Shown piece after piece: positions 32,564-40,799 of a stretch of 64,000 nucleotides of DNA. The notes beneath the pieces are model-generated. The model searched no databases. It was not told the DNA's origin and saw only the letters and a list, made by a program, of their open reading frames with translations. Within the stretch, counting starts at the first letter, position 1. The number at the start of each line of letters is the position of its first letter. Origin of the DNA: Streptomyces venezuelae (lineage in GTDB: Bacteria; Actinomycetota; Actinomycetes; Streptomycetales; Streptomycetaceae). The stretch lies in assembly GCF_008642275.1 (NCBI RefSeq), contig NZ_CP029189.1, forward strand, positions 1,607,001-1,671,000. The letters are read 5' to 3'. The position numbers and the translations under genes are program-made.

Positions 32564-34210
32564 GTGGGCCACCTCGCCCGCCACCACGACCGTCTCGGCG
32601 ACCGTGCCCGGGATCTCGTCCGCCGGGACGGCGAGGATGTCCCGGGAGAGGATCACGAAGTCCGCCGCCTTGCCCACGGTGAGCGAACCGCGTTCCCGTT
32701 CCAGGAAGTTGGCGTGGGCCGAGCCCATCGTGTAGCCGTACACGGCCGTCTCCACGTCCACCGTCTCGGCCGGCTGCCAGGCCGGGCCGTCGCCGGACAG
32801 CGGGCGGCGCGTCACCGCCGTGTAGATGCCGACCATCGGGTCCATCTCCGCCACGTTCCAGTCGCTGGAGAACGCCAGCACCGCCCCCGCCTCGTGCAGG
32901 CTCCGCATCGGCCAGGCCTTGTGCCAGCGGTCCTCGCCCACGTTCTGCGCCCAGTCCTGGCCGGGGCCCGCGATCTCCGGCGCGCAGTGCCTCGGCTGCA
33001 TGCACGCGATCACGCCGAGCTCCGCGAAGCGCGGCACGTCCGCCGGGTCCAGGCACTCCACGTGGACCACCTGGTGGCGGGCGTCGCGCGGGCCGTTCAG
33101 GGTCCGCGCGTGTTCCACCGCGTCCAGGACGGTCCGGATGCCCCGGTCGCCGGTCGCGTGGACGAAGCACTGGAAGCCGCGTGCGTCCAGCTTCGCCAGC
33201 AGGTCCGCGAACTCCTCCGCCGGGTAGAAGGTCTCGCCCCGGTGCGCGCCGCAGCCGGTGTACGGCTCCAGCAGTGCGGCCGTACGCGGTTCCACCACGT
33301 CGTCGATGTACAGCTTGAGCGGGCCGACCCGCAGCCGGTCCCCCGTGAACCGCCGCGCCGCGTCGGCGAATTCGTCCAGGTCGGCGTCGGAGGTGCCGCG
33401 CGGGTGGAACAGCGCCGCGACGATCCGGGAGCGCAACCGCCCTTCGGAGCGGGCCCGTTCGAAGAGTTCGAGGTCGTCGAGGGAGTTCTGCGGCTCGACC
33501 ACCGTGGTGATGCCGAAGCCGATGGCGTCGTCGAGGCTCTTGGCGAGCCGCCCGTACTGCCGGTCCGGCGAGGCCCACGGCACGCCCAGCTCACGCAGGG
33601 CCCGGTGGCCGGCTCGGGAGAGTCCCTTGACGGCGAAGTCCTTGACGAATCCGGTGGGTTCACCCGTCTGCGGGTCCACGGCCGCCGTGCCGAACGGGAG
33701 GTCGGTGCGGTCCCGCGAGACCCCGAGGCGCCGCATGGCCGCCGTGTTCAGCCAGGCCGTGTGCACGTCGTACGAGAGCACGATCGCCGGGGTGTCCCCG
33801 GTGACGGGGTCCAGGTCGGCGGCGCACGGCATCCGCCCGCCCGGGATGGCGGAGTAGTCGAAGGCCTCGGCCTCGATCCAGCCGGCGTCGGGGTGGGCCT
33901 CGCGCCAGGCCAGGATCCGCTCGTGGATGCCCTCCAGGGTGCGCACCCCGGCCAGCTGGACGCAGTCGGCGTCGGAGCCGAGCCGGACGTGGTTGTGGGC
34001 GTCGATGAAGCCGGGCAGGACCAGCTTGCCGCCCGCGTCGATCCGCTGGGTCTCTGGGCCGGCCCAGGCGGCGGCCTCGGCATCCGGACCGACCCAGACG
34101 ATCCGCCCGTCGTGGACGGCGAGGGCCTCGGCCTCGGGCAGGGCGGGATCGACGGTGTGGATCCGTGCTCCGGTGAGCAGCAGGTCGGCGGGGAAGGGGT
34201 GGCGTGTCAT
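32531..34210 (-). CDS. Amidohydrolase family protein (YtcJ-like, amidohydrolase 3)
   Basis: A 559-residue cytosolic metal-dependent hydrolase. It has the composite urease-like beta-sandwich at both ends (LLLTGARIHTVDPALPEAEA; LTVGKAADFVILSRDILAVP) and the barrel motif PGFIDAHNHVRLG with the two metal-binding His residues. VHATGDRGIRTVLDAVE, VHVECLDPADVPRF and AFSSDWNVAEMDPMVGI carry the later His and Asp ligands. The substrate class is N-acyl or cyclic amide compounds. ATG 34210 is favoured because the GGAG inside the upstream ATGGAG is its ribosome site. It follows an NCS1 permease gene by 70 bases, so the pair probably imports and hydrolyses one nucleobase- or hydantoin-like compound (inference). 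Confidence 0.9.
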   Translation of the reverse strand: MTRHPFPADLLLTGARIHTVDPALPEAEALAVHDGRIVWVGPDAEAAAWAGPETQRIDAGGKLVLPGFIDAHNHVRLGSDADCVQLAGVRTLEGIHERILAWREAHPDAGWIEAEAFDYSAIPGGRMPCAADLDPVTGDTPAIVLSYDVHTAWLNTAAMRRLGVSRDRTDLPFGTAAVDPQTGEPTGFVKDFAVKGLSRAGHRALRELGVPWASPDRQYGRLAKSLDDAIGFGITTVVEPQNSLDDLELFERARSEGRLRSRIVAALFHPRGTSDADLDEFADAARRFTGDRLRVGPLKLYIDDVVEPRTAALLEPYTGCGAHRGETFYPAEEFADLLAKLDARGFQCFVHATGDRGIRTVLDAVEHARTLNGPRDARHQVVHVECLDPADVPRFAELGVIACMQPRHCAPEIAGPGQDWAQNVGEDRWHKAWPMRSLHEAGAVLAFSSDWNVAEMDPMVGIYTAVTRRPLSGDGPAWQPAETVDVETAVYGYTMGSAHANFLERERGSLTVGKAADFVILSRDILAVPADEIPGTVAETVVVAGEVAHRVPCGRLGGS

Positions 34211-34229
34211 GCGGGGGTGCTCCATTGCG

Positions 34230-34279
34230 TGCGGTGCGGTGCGATGCGGTGGGGTGCGGTGCGGTGGGGTGCGGTGCGG
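34230..34279. repeat. Pentanucleotide repeat (TGCGG)10 between permease and amidohydrolase
   Basis: Ten 5-bp units; units 5 and 8 read TGGGG and unit 3 TGCGA, giving a partial 15-bp higher-order period. It fills almost the whole 70-bp gap inside the operon and ends 1 base before the permease stop codon region (34281). On the transcript the strand is C/A-rich (CCGCA), so it stays single-stranded. Confidence 0.9.
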
Positions 34280-34280
34280 T

Positions 34281-35672
34281 TCAGGCGGCCGGGACGTACG
34301 CCGCGACCCTGCGGCGGGTGAGGGCCCAGTAGGCGAGTCCGGAGACGACCGAGCCGAGCAGGGTGAGGTCGGCGCCGCCGAGCGGGGCGACCAGCGGCCC
34401 GGTCCACAGCTCGGAGTCGCAGGTCAGGGCGGCGAAGGTCATTCCGGCGAGCAGGGCGGTCAGGCCGGCGGGGTGGTAGCCGGAGCGGTACCAGTAGGCG
34501 CCCGCGCTCCCGGCGTGCAGCGCGTCGGCGTCGTAGTGGCAGCGGCGCAGCAGCATGTCGGCGAGGAAGACTCCGCCCCAGGGGGCGAAGACGATGATCA
34601 GCAGGGAGAGGAAGGAGAGGAGGGAGGTGGTGAAGTCGGTGAGGAAGAGCGCGGCGAGCGAGCCGACGGCGGTGACGGCGGCGCTGATGACGATGGCCCG
34701 GGCGCGGCTCCACGGGATGCCGAGGACCTGGAGGTTCAGGCTGGAGGAGTAGAGCGTGATGATCGAGTTGGTGACCGAGCCGCCGAGTACGAGGGCCAGG
34801 AACAGCGGCTGGAACCAGCCGGGCAGCAGGCTCTCGGCTCCGGCGACCGCGTCGGTCATGTCGGCCTGGGTGGCGGCGGCGACGCCCGCGACGCCGAGGG
34901 CCACCGAGGAGAGGAAACCGCCGAGGGCGCCCATCCAGGTGATCGACTTCAGTGAGGTGGTCCGGGGCAGGTAGCGGGTGTAGTCGGCGGGCATCGGCAG
35001 GTACGAGAAGGGGCCGGCGAGCATGACCACGAAGGCGAGGCTCCAGCCGGAGAGCCCGGGGGCGGCGGCCGGGGCGGCGGTGTCGGTGCCGGGCAGGACG
35101 AACAGGAGCAGGACGCCGAAGCCCGCGGCGAGGACGTAGGCCATCCAGCGTTCGGCGAACTGCACGGTGGCGTGGCCCCACATGGCGACGGCGAAGGTCA
35201 GCGCGAGCGTGACCAGCAGGGCGACGGCGCGGGCGGCGGTGCCGCCCTGCCAGCCGATCTCGGCGAAGAAGACCTCCAGCGCGAGGGTGCCCACCACAGT
35301 GTTGACGATGGTGTAGCCGATGCTCACCACCCAGTTGAGGACGCCGGCCGGGAAGTTGCCGCGTACGCCGAAGGCGGCGCGGGAGATGACCAGGGTGGCG
35401 GTGCCGGTGCGGATGCCGCTGAGTCCGGCGGCGCTGATGGCGAAGAAGGAGAGTCCGCCGATCACGACCACGGCGGTGGCCTGCCAGAAGGAGAGCCCGA
35501 AGGCGACGGCGAGGGCGCCGTTGATCACGTAGGTGAAGGTGAGGTTGGAGCCGAACCAGAGCCAGAAGAGGTCCTTGGCGCTGCCGTGGCGTTCACCGTC
35601 CGGAATCGGGTCGATCCCGTGCGTTTCGACCCGGAACACCTCGTCGACGTCGACTGTCTCCTGCTGCCCCAT
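34281..35672 (-). CDS. NCS1-family nucleobase/hydantoin-type permease
   Basis: A 463-residue membrane transporter with about twelve helices. Family signs are the N-terminal IDPIPDGERHGSAKDLFWLW, SNLTFTYVINGALAVAFGLS, and a LSGIRTGTATLVISRAAFG-type segment close to the cytosine/purine/allantoin permease signature. It brings a purine, pyrimidine or related ring compound in with a cation. ATG 35672 has an AGGGG site; the frame extension to 35732 covers the operator and was rejected. The amidohydrolase gene follows in the same transcript, and a TetR gene is divergent, with a CTTGAATG-type operator between. Confidence 0.92.
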   Translation of the reverse strand: MGQQETVDVDEVFRVETHGIDPIPDGERHGSAKDLFWLWFGSNLTFTYVINGALAVAFGLSFWQATAVVVIGGLSFFAISAAGLSGIRTGTATLVISRAAFGVRGNFPAGVLNWVVSIGYTIVNTVVGTLALEVFFAEIGWQGGTAARAVALLVTLALTFAVAMWGHATVQFAERWMAYVLAAGFGVLLLFVLPGTDTAAPAAAPGLSGWSLAFVVMLAGPFSYLPMPADYTRYLPRTTSLKSITWMGALGGFLSSVALGVAGVAAATQADMTDAVAGAESLLPGWFQPLFLALVLGGSVTNSIITLYSSSLNLQVLGIPWSRARAIVISAAVTAVGSLAALFLTDFTTSLLSFLSLLIIVFAPWGGVFLADMLLRRCHYDADALHAGSAGAYWYRSGYHPAGLTALLAGMTFAALTCDSELWTGPLVAPLGGADLTLLGSVVSGLAYWALTRRRVAAYVPAA

Positions 35673-35696
35673 GACGGACCCCTGACCTTGAACGAT

Positions 35697-35733
35697 CTTG
35701 AATGGCGTTCTAACTTCTTGAATGGCATTCAAG
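35697..35733. promoter_or_regulatory. Paired palindromic operator between NCS1 permease and TetR genes
   Basis: CTTGAATG-G-CATTCAAG (35717-35733) is a perfect palindrome with 8-bp arms. Directly beside it, CTTGAATG-G-CGTTCTAAC (35697-35714) is a second copy with a weaker right arm. Centres are about 20 bp apart, two helical turns. The divergent TetR protein (35810) is the obvious candidate binder. Confidence 0.75.
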
Positions 35734-35809
35734 ATGAGGGCTGGACCTCGACCCCGTCAAGACCTGTCCGGGATAAGGTCGGACCAGGAAGATCCGGAGG
35801 GCGGGAGCG

Positions 35810-36412
35810 GTGGCGGGAGCAGCACGGCGGCGCGACGGGCAGATCGCCCAGGAGCGGATGCTCGAAGAGGCCATGGCGGCCATCGCCGAGGACGGACTGG
35901 CCGCGCTCACCATGTCCGCGCTCGCCGAGCGCCTCGGCACCAGCGGGGGCCACATCCTGTACTACTTCGGCAGCAAGGACCGGCTCCTGCTGGAGGCGCT
36001 GCGCTGGAGCGAGGAGCAGCTCACCGGGGAGCGCCGGGCGCTGCTGGGGCGCAGGGTGACGGCGGCGCGCAAGCTGGACCAGTTCCTGGAGCTCTACCTC
36101 CCCGAGGGCCCCCGCGACCCGCGCTGGACGCTGTGGATCGAGCTGTGGGCCCGTACCGCCTCCAACCAGCCGCTGAAGGCCGCCCAGGAGGAGATCGACG
36201 ACAGCTGGCAGCGGGACCTGGAGGCCCTCCTGGCCCGAGGTGTGGACCAGGGCCGCTTCGCGCCCATGGACGTGCCCGCGCGGGCTTCGGAGCTGCTCGC
36301 CCTGCTGGACGGCCTGAGCACCCGGGTCGTCCTGGGCCAGCGCGGCGCGGACCGGGCCCGCGCCCTGGAGCAGGCCCGCTCGGCGGCGGCCCTGCTCGTA
36401 CCCCGCACCTGA
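35810..36412 (+). CDS. TetR family regulator of the permease/amidohydrolase operon
   Basis: A 200-residue repressor. The helix-turn-helix spans about residues 12-60 (IAQERMLEEAMAAIAEDGLA, TMSALAERLGTSGGHILYYF, SKDRLLLEAL). The C-terminal domain (RWTLWIELWARTASNQPLKA) is of the BetI/RutR-like kind. GTG 35810 has a GGAGG site 10 bases upstream. Divergence from the NCS1 permease gene and the shared palindromic operator make it the likely ligand-responsive repressor of both; the ligand is presumably the imported substrate, which is inference. Confidence 0.92.
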   Translation: MAGAARRRDGQIAQERMLEEAMAAIAEDGLAALTMSALAERLGTSGGHILYYFGSKDRLLLEALRWSEEQLTGERRALLGRRVTAARKLDQFLELYLPEGPRDPRWTLWIELWARTASNQPLKAAQEEIDDSWQRDLEALLARGVDQGRFAPMDVPARASELLALLDGLSTRVVLGQRGADRARALEQARSAAALLVPRT

Positions 36413-36804
<392 letters not shown>

Positions 36805-37707
36805 GTGCGCAATCAGGTGCGCACAGCGGACGGGCGCGCTCTGGCCGTGGAGCGCTGGGGCGACCCCGACGGCAAACCCGTCTTCCTGCTGCACGGCATG
36901 CCCGGCAGCCGCCTCGGCCCGGCCCCCCGAGGAATGGTCCTCTACCAGCGCCGGATGCAGCTCATCGCCTACGACAGACCCGGCTACGGCGGCTCCGACC
37001 GCCATGTGGGCCGCACCGTCGCCGACGTGGCCCAGGACGTGGCCGCCATCGCCGACGCCCTCGGCCTCGACACCTTCGCGGTCGCCGGCCGCTCCGGCGG
37101 CGCCGCCGGAGCACTCGCCTGCGCCGCCCTGCTCCCGGACCGCGTCACCCGGACCGCGGGAATGGTCGGCCTCGCCCCCCGGGACGCGGAGGACCTGGAC
37201 TGGTTCGCCGGGATGGCCGCCTCGAACGTACGGGAGTACACCACCGCCACCGCCGACCCGGAGGAGCTGGCGGCCCGGCTCATCCCGCGCGCCGACGGCA
37301 TCCGCAAGGACCCCGGCCGGCTGCTGGACGAGCTGCGCCGCGAACTGACCGACAACGACCGCATGATCGTCTCGGACGCCGGCCTGCGTGCGATGCTCCT
37401 GCGGAACTACCGTGAGGGGCTGCGCCATTCGGCGTACGGATGGATCGACGACGTCCTCGCCTTCAGCCGCCCCTGGGGCTTCGACCCGGCCGACATCCGC
37501 TGTCCGGTGCTGATCTGGCACGGCGAACTCGACGTGTTCTCCCCCGTGGGCCACTCCCGCTGGCTGGCCCGCCGCATCCCCGGGGCCACGACCAACATCG
37601 TGCCCGCCGTCGCGCACTTCGCCTCCCTGCGCGCCCTGCCCGACGTGTTGAACTGGCTGCTCCGCGAGCTCCCGGCACCGGACCTCAGCGAACAGCAGCC
37701 CGCATAG
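36805..37707 (+). CDS. Alpha/beta hydrolase
   Basis: A 300-residue cytosolic hydrolase. Strand beta-4 and the oxyanion loop read FLLHGMPGSRLGP, the nucleophile elbow is AVAGRSGGAAG (Ser in GRSGG), the acid is in WHGELDVFSPVGHSRWLA, and the catalytic His is in PAVAHFASL. A cap domain lies at about residues 125-210. Such enzymes act on esters, epoxides or lactones; the substrate is not evident. The start GTG 36805 has a near-perfect AAGGAGGGAG ribosome site. It stands alone between the TetR gene and a small membrane-protein gene. Confidence 0.9.
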   Translation: MRNQVRTADGRALAVERWGDPDGKPVFLLHGMPGSRLGPAPRGMVLYQRRMQLIAYDRPGYGGSDRHVGRTVADVAQDVAAIADALGLDTFAVAGRSGGAAGALACAALLPDRVTRTAGMVGLAPRDAEDLDWFAGMAASNVREYTTATADPEELAARLIPRADGIRKDPGRLLDELRRELTDNDRMIVSDAGLRAMLLRNYREGLRHSAYGWIDDVLAFSRPWGFDPADIRCPVLIWHGELDVFSPVGHSRWLARRIPGATTNIVPAVAHFASLRALPDVLNWLLRELPAPDLSEQQPA

Positions 37708-37851
37708 CGCTGGTTGACCCACGACCCACTCACACCACATCCAAGTGGCCGACATTCGCAGCTGAGTTGTTGACGGGACGCGGCCGAGTACAGTCCGGCC
37801 GCCGGGCCCGCCACCACCTCGACGGGGCCCACGAGCCGTGGATGCCGTCCG

Positions 37852-38157
37852 GTGAACCTGCACATCGAAGCCGTCGGCCTGCTCGCCCTCACGGCCGGGC
37901 TCCTCGTCGGCCACGCCGTCCACAAGCGCACCCGCGCCGCCTCCGGGGGCGCCTCCCAGGGGGACCTCGTCGGCGCGATCGTCGCCGCCGTGGCGGTGAC
38001 CACCGTGCTCTACCTGCTGTTCGGCGGGGGCCGTTCCGCACCTGCCGCGCCGGACTTCCGGCCGACGGGTCTCGCTTCGGTATCGCACCAGGTCAGCGAG
38101 GTGGGGGCGGCGCAGGTCCGGTCCGGGCGGACCGCCGGCGCGACATCCCGGCAATGA
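37852..38157 (+). CDS. Small membrane protein of unknown function
   Basis: A 101-residue protein with two hydrophobic segments, AVGLLALTAGLLVGHAVH (about 7-24) and DLVGAIVAAVAVTTVLYLLF (about 38-57), and a polar, Ser/Gly-rich C-terminal tail of about 40 residues. GTG 37852 fits the beginning of the first segment; no strong ribosome site is visible. It lies 145 bases after the hydrolase gene and about 200 bases before the fxs precursor gene on the same strand. I know of no function; a role in the following RiPP system is possible only by position. Confidence 0.65.
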   Translation: MNLHIEAVGLLALTAGLLVGHAVHKRTRAASGGASQGDLVGAIVAAVAVTTVLYLLFGGGRSAPAAPDFRPTGLASVSHQVSEVGAAQVRSGRTAGATSRQ

Positions 38158-38252
38158 AAAGGATCTTTCCTTGCGGCTAACGGCCGAATCCGCCCTCTTG
38201 AGAAATCCGCCGCGCAATGCAGGGAAGTCTTGACCAGGCGTCATGTCTCGTG

Positions 38253-38280
38253 TTGCCAAGGGGGACCGTCCTAGTAAAGT
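38253..38280 (+). promoter_or_regulatory. Probable promoter of the fxs cluster
   Basis: TTGCCA (38253-38258), 16 bases, TAAAGT (38275-38280). A second perfect -35 TTGACA lies at 38287-38292 but lacks a good -10. Both are in a comparatively AT-rich 196-bp gap before fxsA. Confidence 0.5.
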
Positions 38281-38353
38281 CCCTGCTTGACAGCAGCATG
38301 TAGCCGTTGTCATTCACATGTCCATTCCACATGGCTTCCCCAAGGACGGTGCC

Positions 38354-38518
38354 GTGAACACTTCAGCATCCCCCGCGCCCAGCTCGGTCAAGGCCCACCG
38401 GGTCCCGCTCAGCAAGATCGACGTCCACACCGCGTCCATGGCGACGACGCTCGGTCGCGTGCTGCCGGCCGAATCCTCTCGTCCGGTTCAGGCACCGATC
38501 TTCAACTCCGCGCTCTGA
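38354..38518 (+). CDS. fxsA: FxSxx-COOH RiPP precursor peptide FxsA
   Basis: A 54-residue precursor whose last five residues are FNSAL-COOH, the F-x-S-x-x end that defines the FxSxx-COOH family. A conserved-looking leader region contains KAHRVPLSKIDVHTASMAT, then LGRVLPAES and PVQAPI before the core. The gene is only 28 bases ahead of the radical SAM maturase FxsB, which in this family (with XyeB and GrrM) forms a three-residue cyclophane joining the Phe ring to the beta-carbon two residues on (here Ser52; established for family members, inferred here). GTG 38354 is chosen for its AAGGA site 7-8 bases upstream; ATG 38318 would add 12 residues without one. No export gene or leader peptidase is adjacent. 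Confidence 0.88.
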   Translation: MNTSASPAPSSVKAHRVPLSKIDVHTASMATTLGRVLPAESSRPVQAPIFNSAL

Positions 38519-38546
38519 CCCGAACTCGGCGCTCTAGACTGGCGCA

Positions 38547-40799
38547 ATGACCGGCCTGATCGCATTTCGCGAGATCGTCCTGAAGGTTCACAGCAGATGC
38601 GATCTTGCTTGTGATCATTGCTATGTCTACGAACACGCAGATCAGAGCTGGCGAGCCAGGCCGAAAGTGATCTCCCCCGAGGTTATTTCGCATACCGCGT
38701 CCAGGCTCGCCGAACATGCCCGTGACCATGCACTCCCCTCCGTCACGGTGATTCTCCATGGAGGGGAACCCCTGTTGGCGGGCACGGCCCGGCTCCGTCT
38801 CGTGTGCGAGGAGTTCAGCCGGGCGCTCAGCGGGATCGCCGCACTCGACCTGCGGATCCACACCAACGGGCTCCAGCTCAGCTCCCGTTACCTCGACCTC
38901 TTCGACGAGTACGGCGTCCGCGTCGGCATCTCCCTCGACGGGGACCGCGCCGCGAACGACCGCCACCGCCGCTTCGCCGACGGCCGTACGAGCCACCCGC
39001 TGGTCCTCGCCGCCGTCGCACTGCTCCGCTCCGAGCCGTACCGTCACCTCTACCAGGGCCTGCTCTGCACCGTGGACGTGGCCAACGACCCCGTCGCCGT
39101 ACTGGACGCGCTGGTCGAACTGGAGCCCCCGCGCGTGGACTTCCTGCTCCCCCACGCCACCTGGGAGACGCCCCCGGCCCGCCCCGACGGCGCCCCCGAC
39201 GCCTACGCGCGCTGGCTGCTGCGGATCTTCGACCACTGGGAGCGGCTGGGACGCCCGGTGCCCGTGAGGCTCTTCGAGTCCCTGCTCTCGACCCTGGGCG
39301 GAGGGCCCAGCCTCACCGAGTCGCTCGGCCTCGCGCCCACCGACCTCGTCGTCGTCGAGACCGACGGGACCCTGGAGCAGGTGGACTCCCTCAAGAGCGC
39401 CTTCGAGGGGGCCGCGGCCACCGGTTTCAATGTCTTCGACCACGCGTTTGACCAGGTCGCGGCCCATCCCGGGGTCCGTGCCCGGCAGCTGGGGCTGGCG
39501 GGCGTCAGCGACACGTGCCGCCGGTGCCCCGTCGTACGTTCGTGCGGCGGCGGGCTCTACACCCACCGCTACCGCGACCGGAACGGCTTCGACAACCCCT
39601 CCGTCTACTGCACCGACCTGCGGGAGCTCGTGGACGGGGTCGAGGGCCGCACCGCGCCGCGGGAGACGGCGCCGCAGCTGACCGACCCGGCCGAACTCGC
39701 CCGGTCCCAGGCGGAACTGACCCGGATCCTGCTGGTCCGGCTGCACGAGGACCTCGCCGCCGACCCCGGCTGGGCGCGGGCCTGGGAGCTGCTGGCCGCC
39801 GTGGAGGGGGCCGGGGAGGCGGGCCCGGACGCACTGGACGCCGTACTGGACCACCCCTTCACCCGGACCTGGGTGCTGGCGGCCCTGGACGCCGCCCGCG
39901 ACGGCAGGCAGGACGCCCCGGAGGCGGCGCGCAGGCTGACCGCGCTGGCCGCCGCGGCCGTGCTCCGCGGCGGGCTGGACCTGCCGGCCGAAGTGGCCTA
40001 CCGGGACGGCGAGGTGTACCTGCCGACGCTGGGGCTGCTGCGGCTCGGGGAGCCGGGCACGGAGGGCCGGGCCGCGCTGCACGTCACCGACGAGGGGTAC
40101 GCCGTACGGGACGGCCGCGCCGAGCACCGCTTCGGGCCGACGGCGGGGGACGCCCGCTGGCAGCCCGTACGCACCTGGTCGCCCGGGCCGGACGCGACCC
40201 CGGTGGCCCTGGAGGACCTCGACCCGTACCGCAACTGTTTCCCCCGCCCGCCCAGGCTCCGCCTCGGCGCCGGGGAGGCCGAGGAGTGGCGGGGCCGGCT
40301 GGACCGGGCCTGGGCGCTGCTGCACGAGACGGTGCCGGAGTTCGCCAGGGCGGCGGCCACCGGGCTGACCACGCTGACCCCGCTCGCGGGCGGCCCGCAG
40401 GCGGGCGACTGGGGCGAGGCCGGGCGGCACGGACCGGGGGCCCTCGGGGTGCCGTACGCGGCGGGGGTGCGGGAGACCGCGCTGGCACTGCTGACCGGTC
40501 GGCGGCGGACCAGGCTGCGGGCGCTGACCGAGGTGGCCGACCTGTACGCGCTGGACGGTCAGTGGCAGCACCGCTCGCCGTGGCGGGAGCGGCCGGTCCC
40601 GGTGTCCCGGCTGCTGGCGGACGTGCACGAGCGGGTGGCGGTGGAGGCGTACCGGCGGGCCACGGCGACGTCCGAGCCGGGCGGCTCGGACCGGATCCTC
40701 CGGGCGCTGGACCAGCTTTCGGAGGCGGCCGAGCTGACCGTCACCGGGAAGAGCCTGGTGGCGGAGCTCCGCTACGAACTGAAGACGGTCGACGCGTGA
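38547..40799 (+). CDS. fxsB: Radical SAM/SPASM cyclophane maturase FxsB with degenerate HEXXH-type C-terminal domain
   Basis: A 750-residue enzyme. The radical SAM domain opens LKVHSRCDLACDHCYVYEHA with the CxxxCxxC cluster motif (Cys18, 22, 25), then HGGEPLL and SLDGD. The SPASM region has CRRCPVVRSCGGGLYTHRYR and FDNPSVYC for auxiliary clusters. The C-terminal half (about residues 400-750) resembles the HEXXH domain that accompanies FxSxx systems (ALEDLDPYRNCF, LYALDGQWQHRSPWRERPVP, SRLLADVHERVAVEAYRRA), but where HEFQH-like metal ligands are expected the sequence reads TGRRRTRLRAL, so the protease-like site is lost. ATG 38547 has TAGACT 6 bases upstream and no ribosome site. The stop overlaps the next GTG. 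Confidence 0.93.
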   Translation: MTGLIAFREIVLKVHSRCDLACDHCYVYEHADQSWRARPKVISPEVISHTASRLAEHARDHALPSVTVILHGGEPLLAGTARLRLVCEEFSRALSGIAALDLRIHTNGLQLSSRYLDLFDEYGVRVGISLDGDRAANDRHRRFADGRTSHPLVLAAVALLRSEPYRHLYQGLLCTVDVANDPVAVLDALVELEPPRVDFLLPHATWETPPARPDGAPDAYARWLLRIFDHWERLGRPVPVRLFESLLSTLGGGPSLTESLGLAPTDLVVVETDGTLEQVDSLKSAFEGAAATGFNVFDHAFDQVAAHPGVRARQLGLAGVSDTCRRCPVVRSCGGGLYTHRYRDRNGFDNPSVYCTDLRELVDGVEGRTAPRETAPQLTDPAELARSQAELTRILLVRLHEDLAADPGWARAWELLAAVEGAGEAGPDALDAVLDHPFTRTWVLAALDAARDGRQDAPEAARRLTALAAAAVLRGGLDLPAEVAYRDGEVYLPTLGLLRLGEPGTEGRAALHVTDEGYAVRDGRAEHRFGPTAGDARWQPVRTWSPGPDATPVALEDLDPYRNCFPRPPRLRLGAGEAEEWRGRLDRAWALLHETVPEFARAAATGLTTLTPLAGGPQAGDWGEAGRHGPGALGVPYAAGVRETALALLTGRRRTRLRALTEVADLYALDGQWQHRSPWRERPVPVSRLLADVHERVAVEAYRRATATSEPGGSDRILRALDQLSEAAELTVTGKSLVAELRYELKTVDA

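Noticed and set aside
34226..34283. Regular short repeats that could suggest a CRISPR array
   Set aside because: The 5-bp units are contiguous without spacers; no cas genes are present in the window. The same applies to the tracts at 24433 and 36441.
38318..38518. Longer fxsA start at ATG 38318
   Set aside because: There is no ribosome site there, while GTG 38354 has AAGGA at good spacing; the 12 extra residues do not look like the leader.
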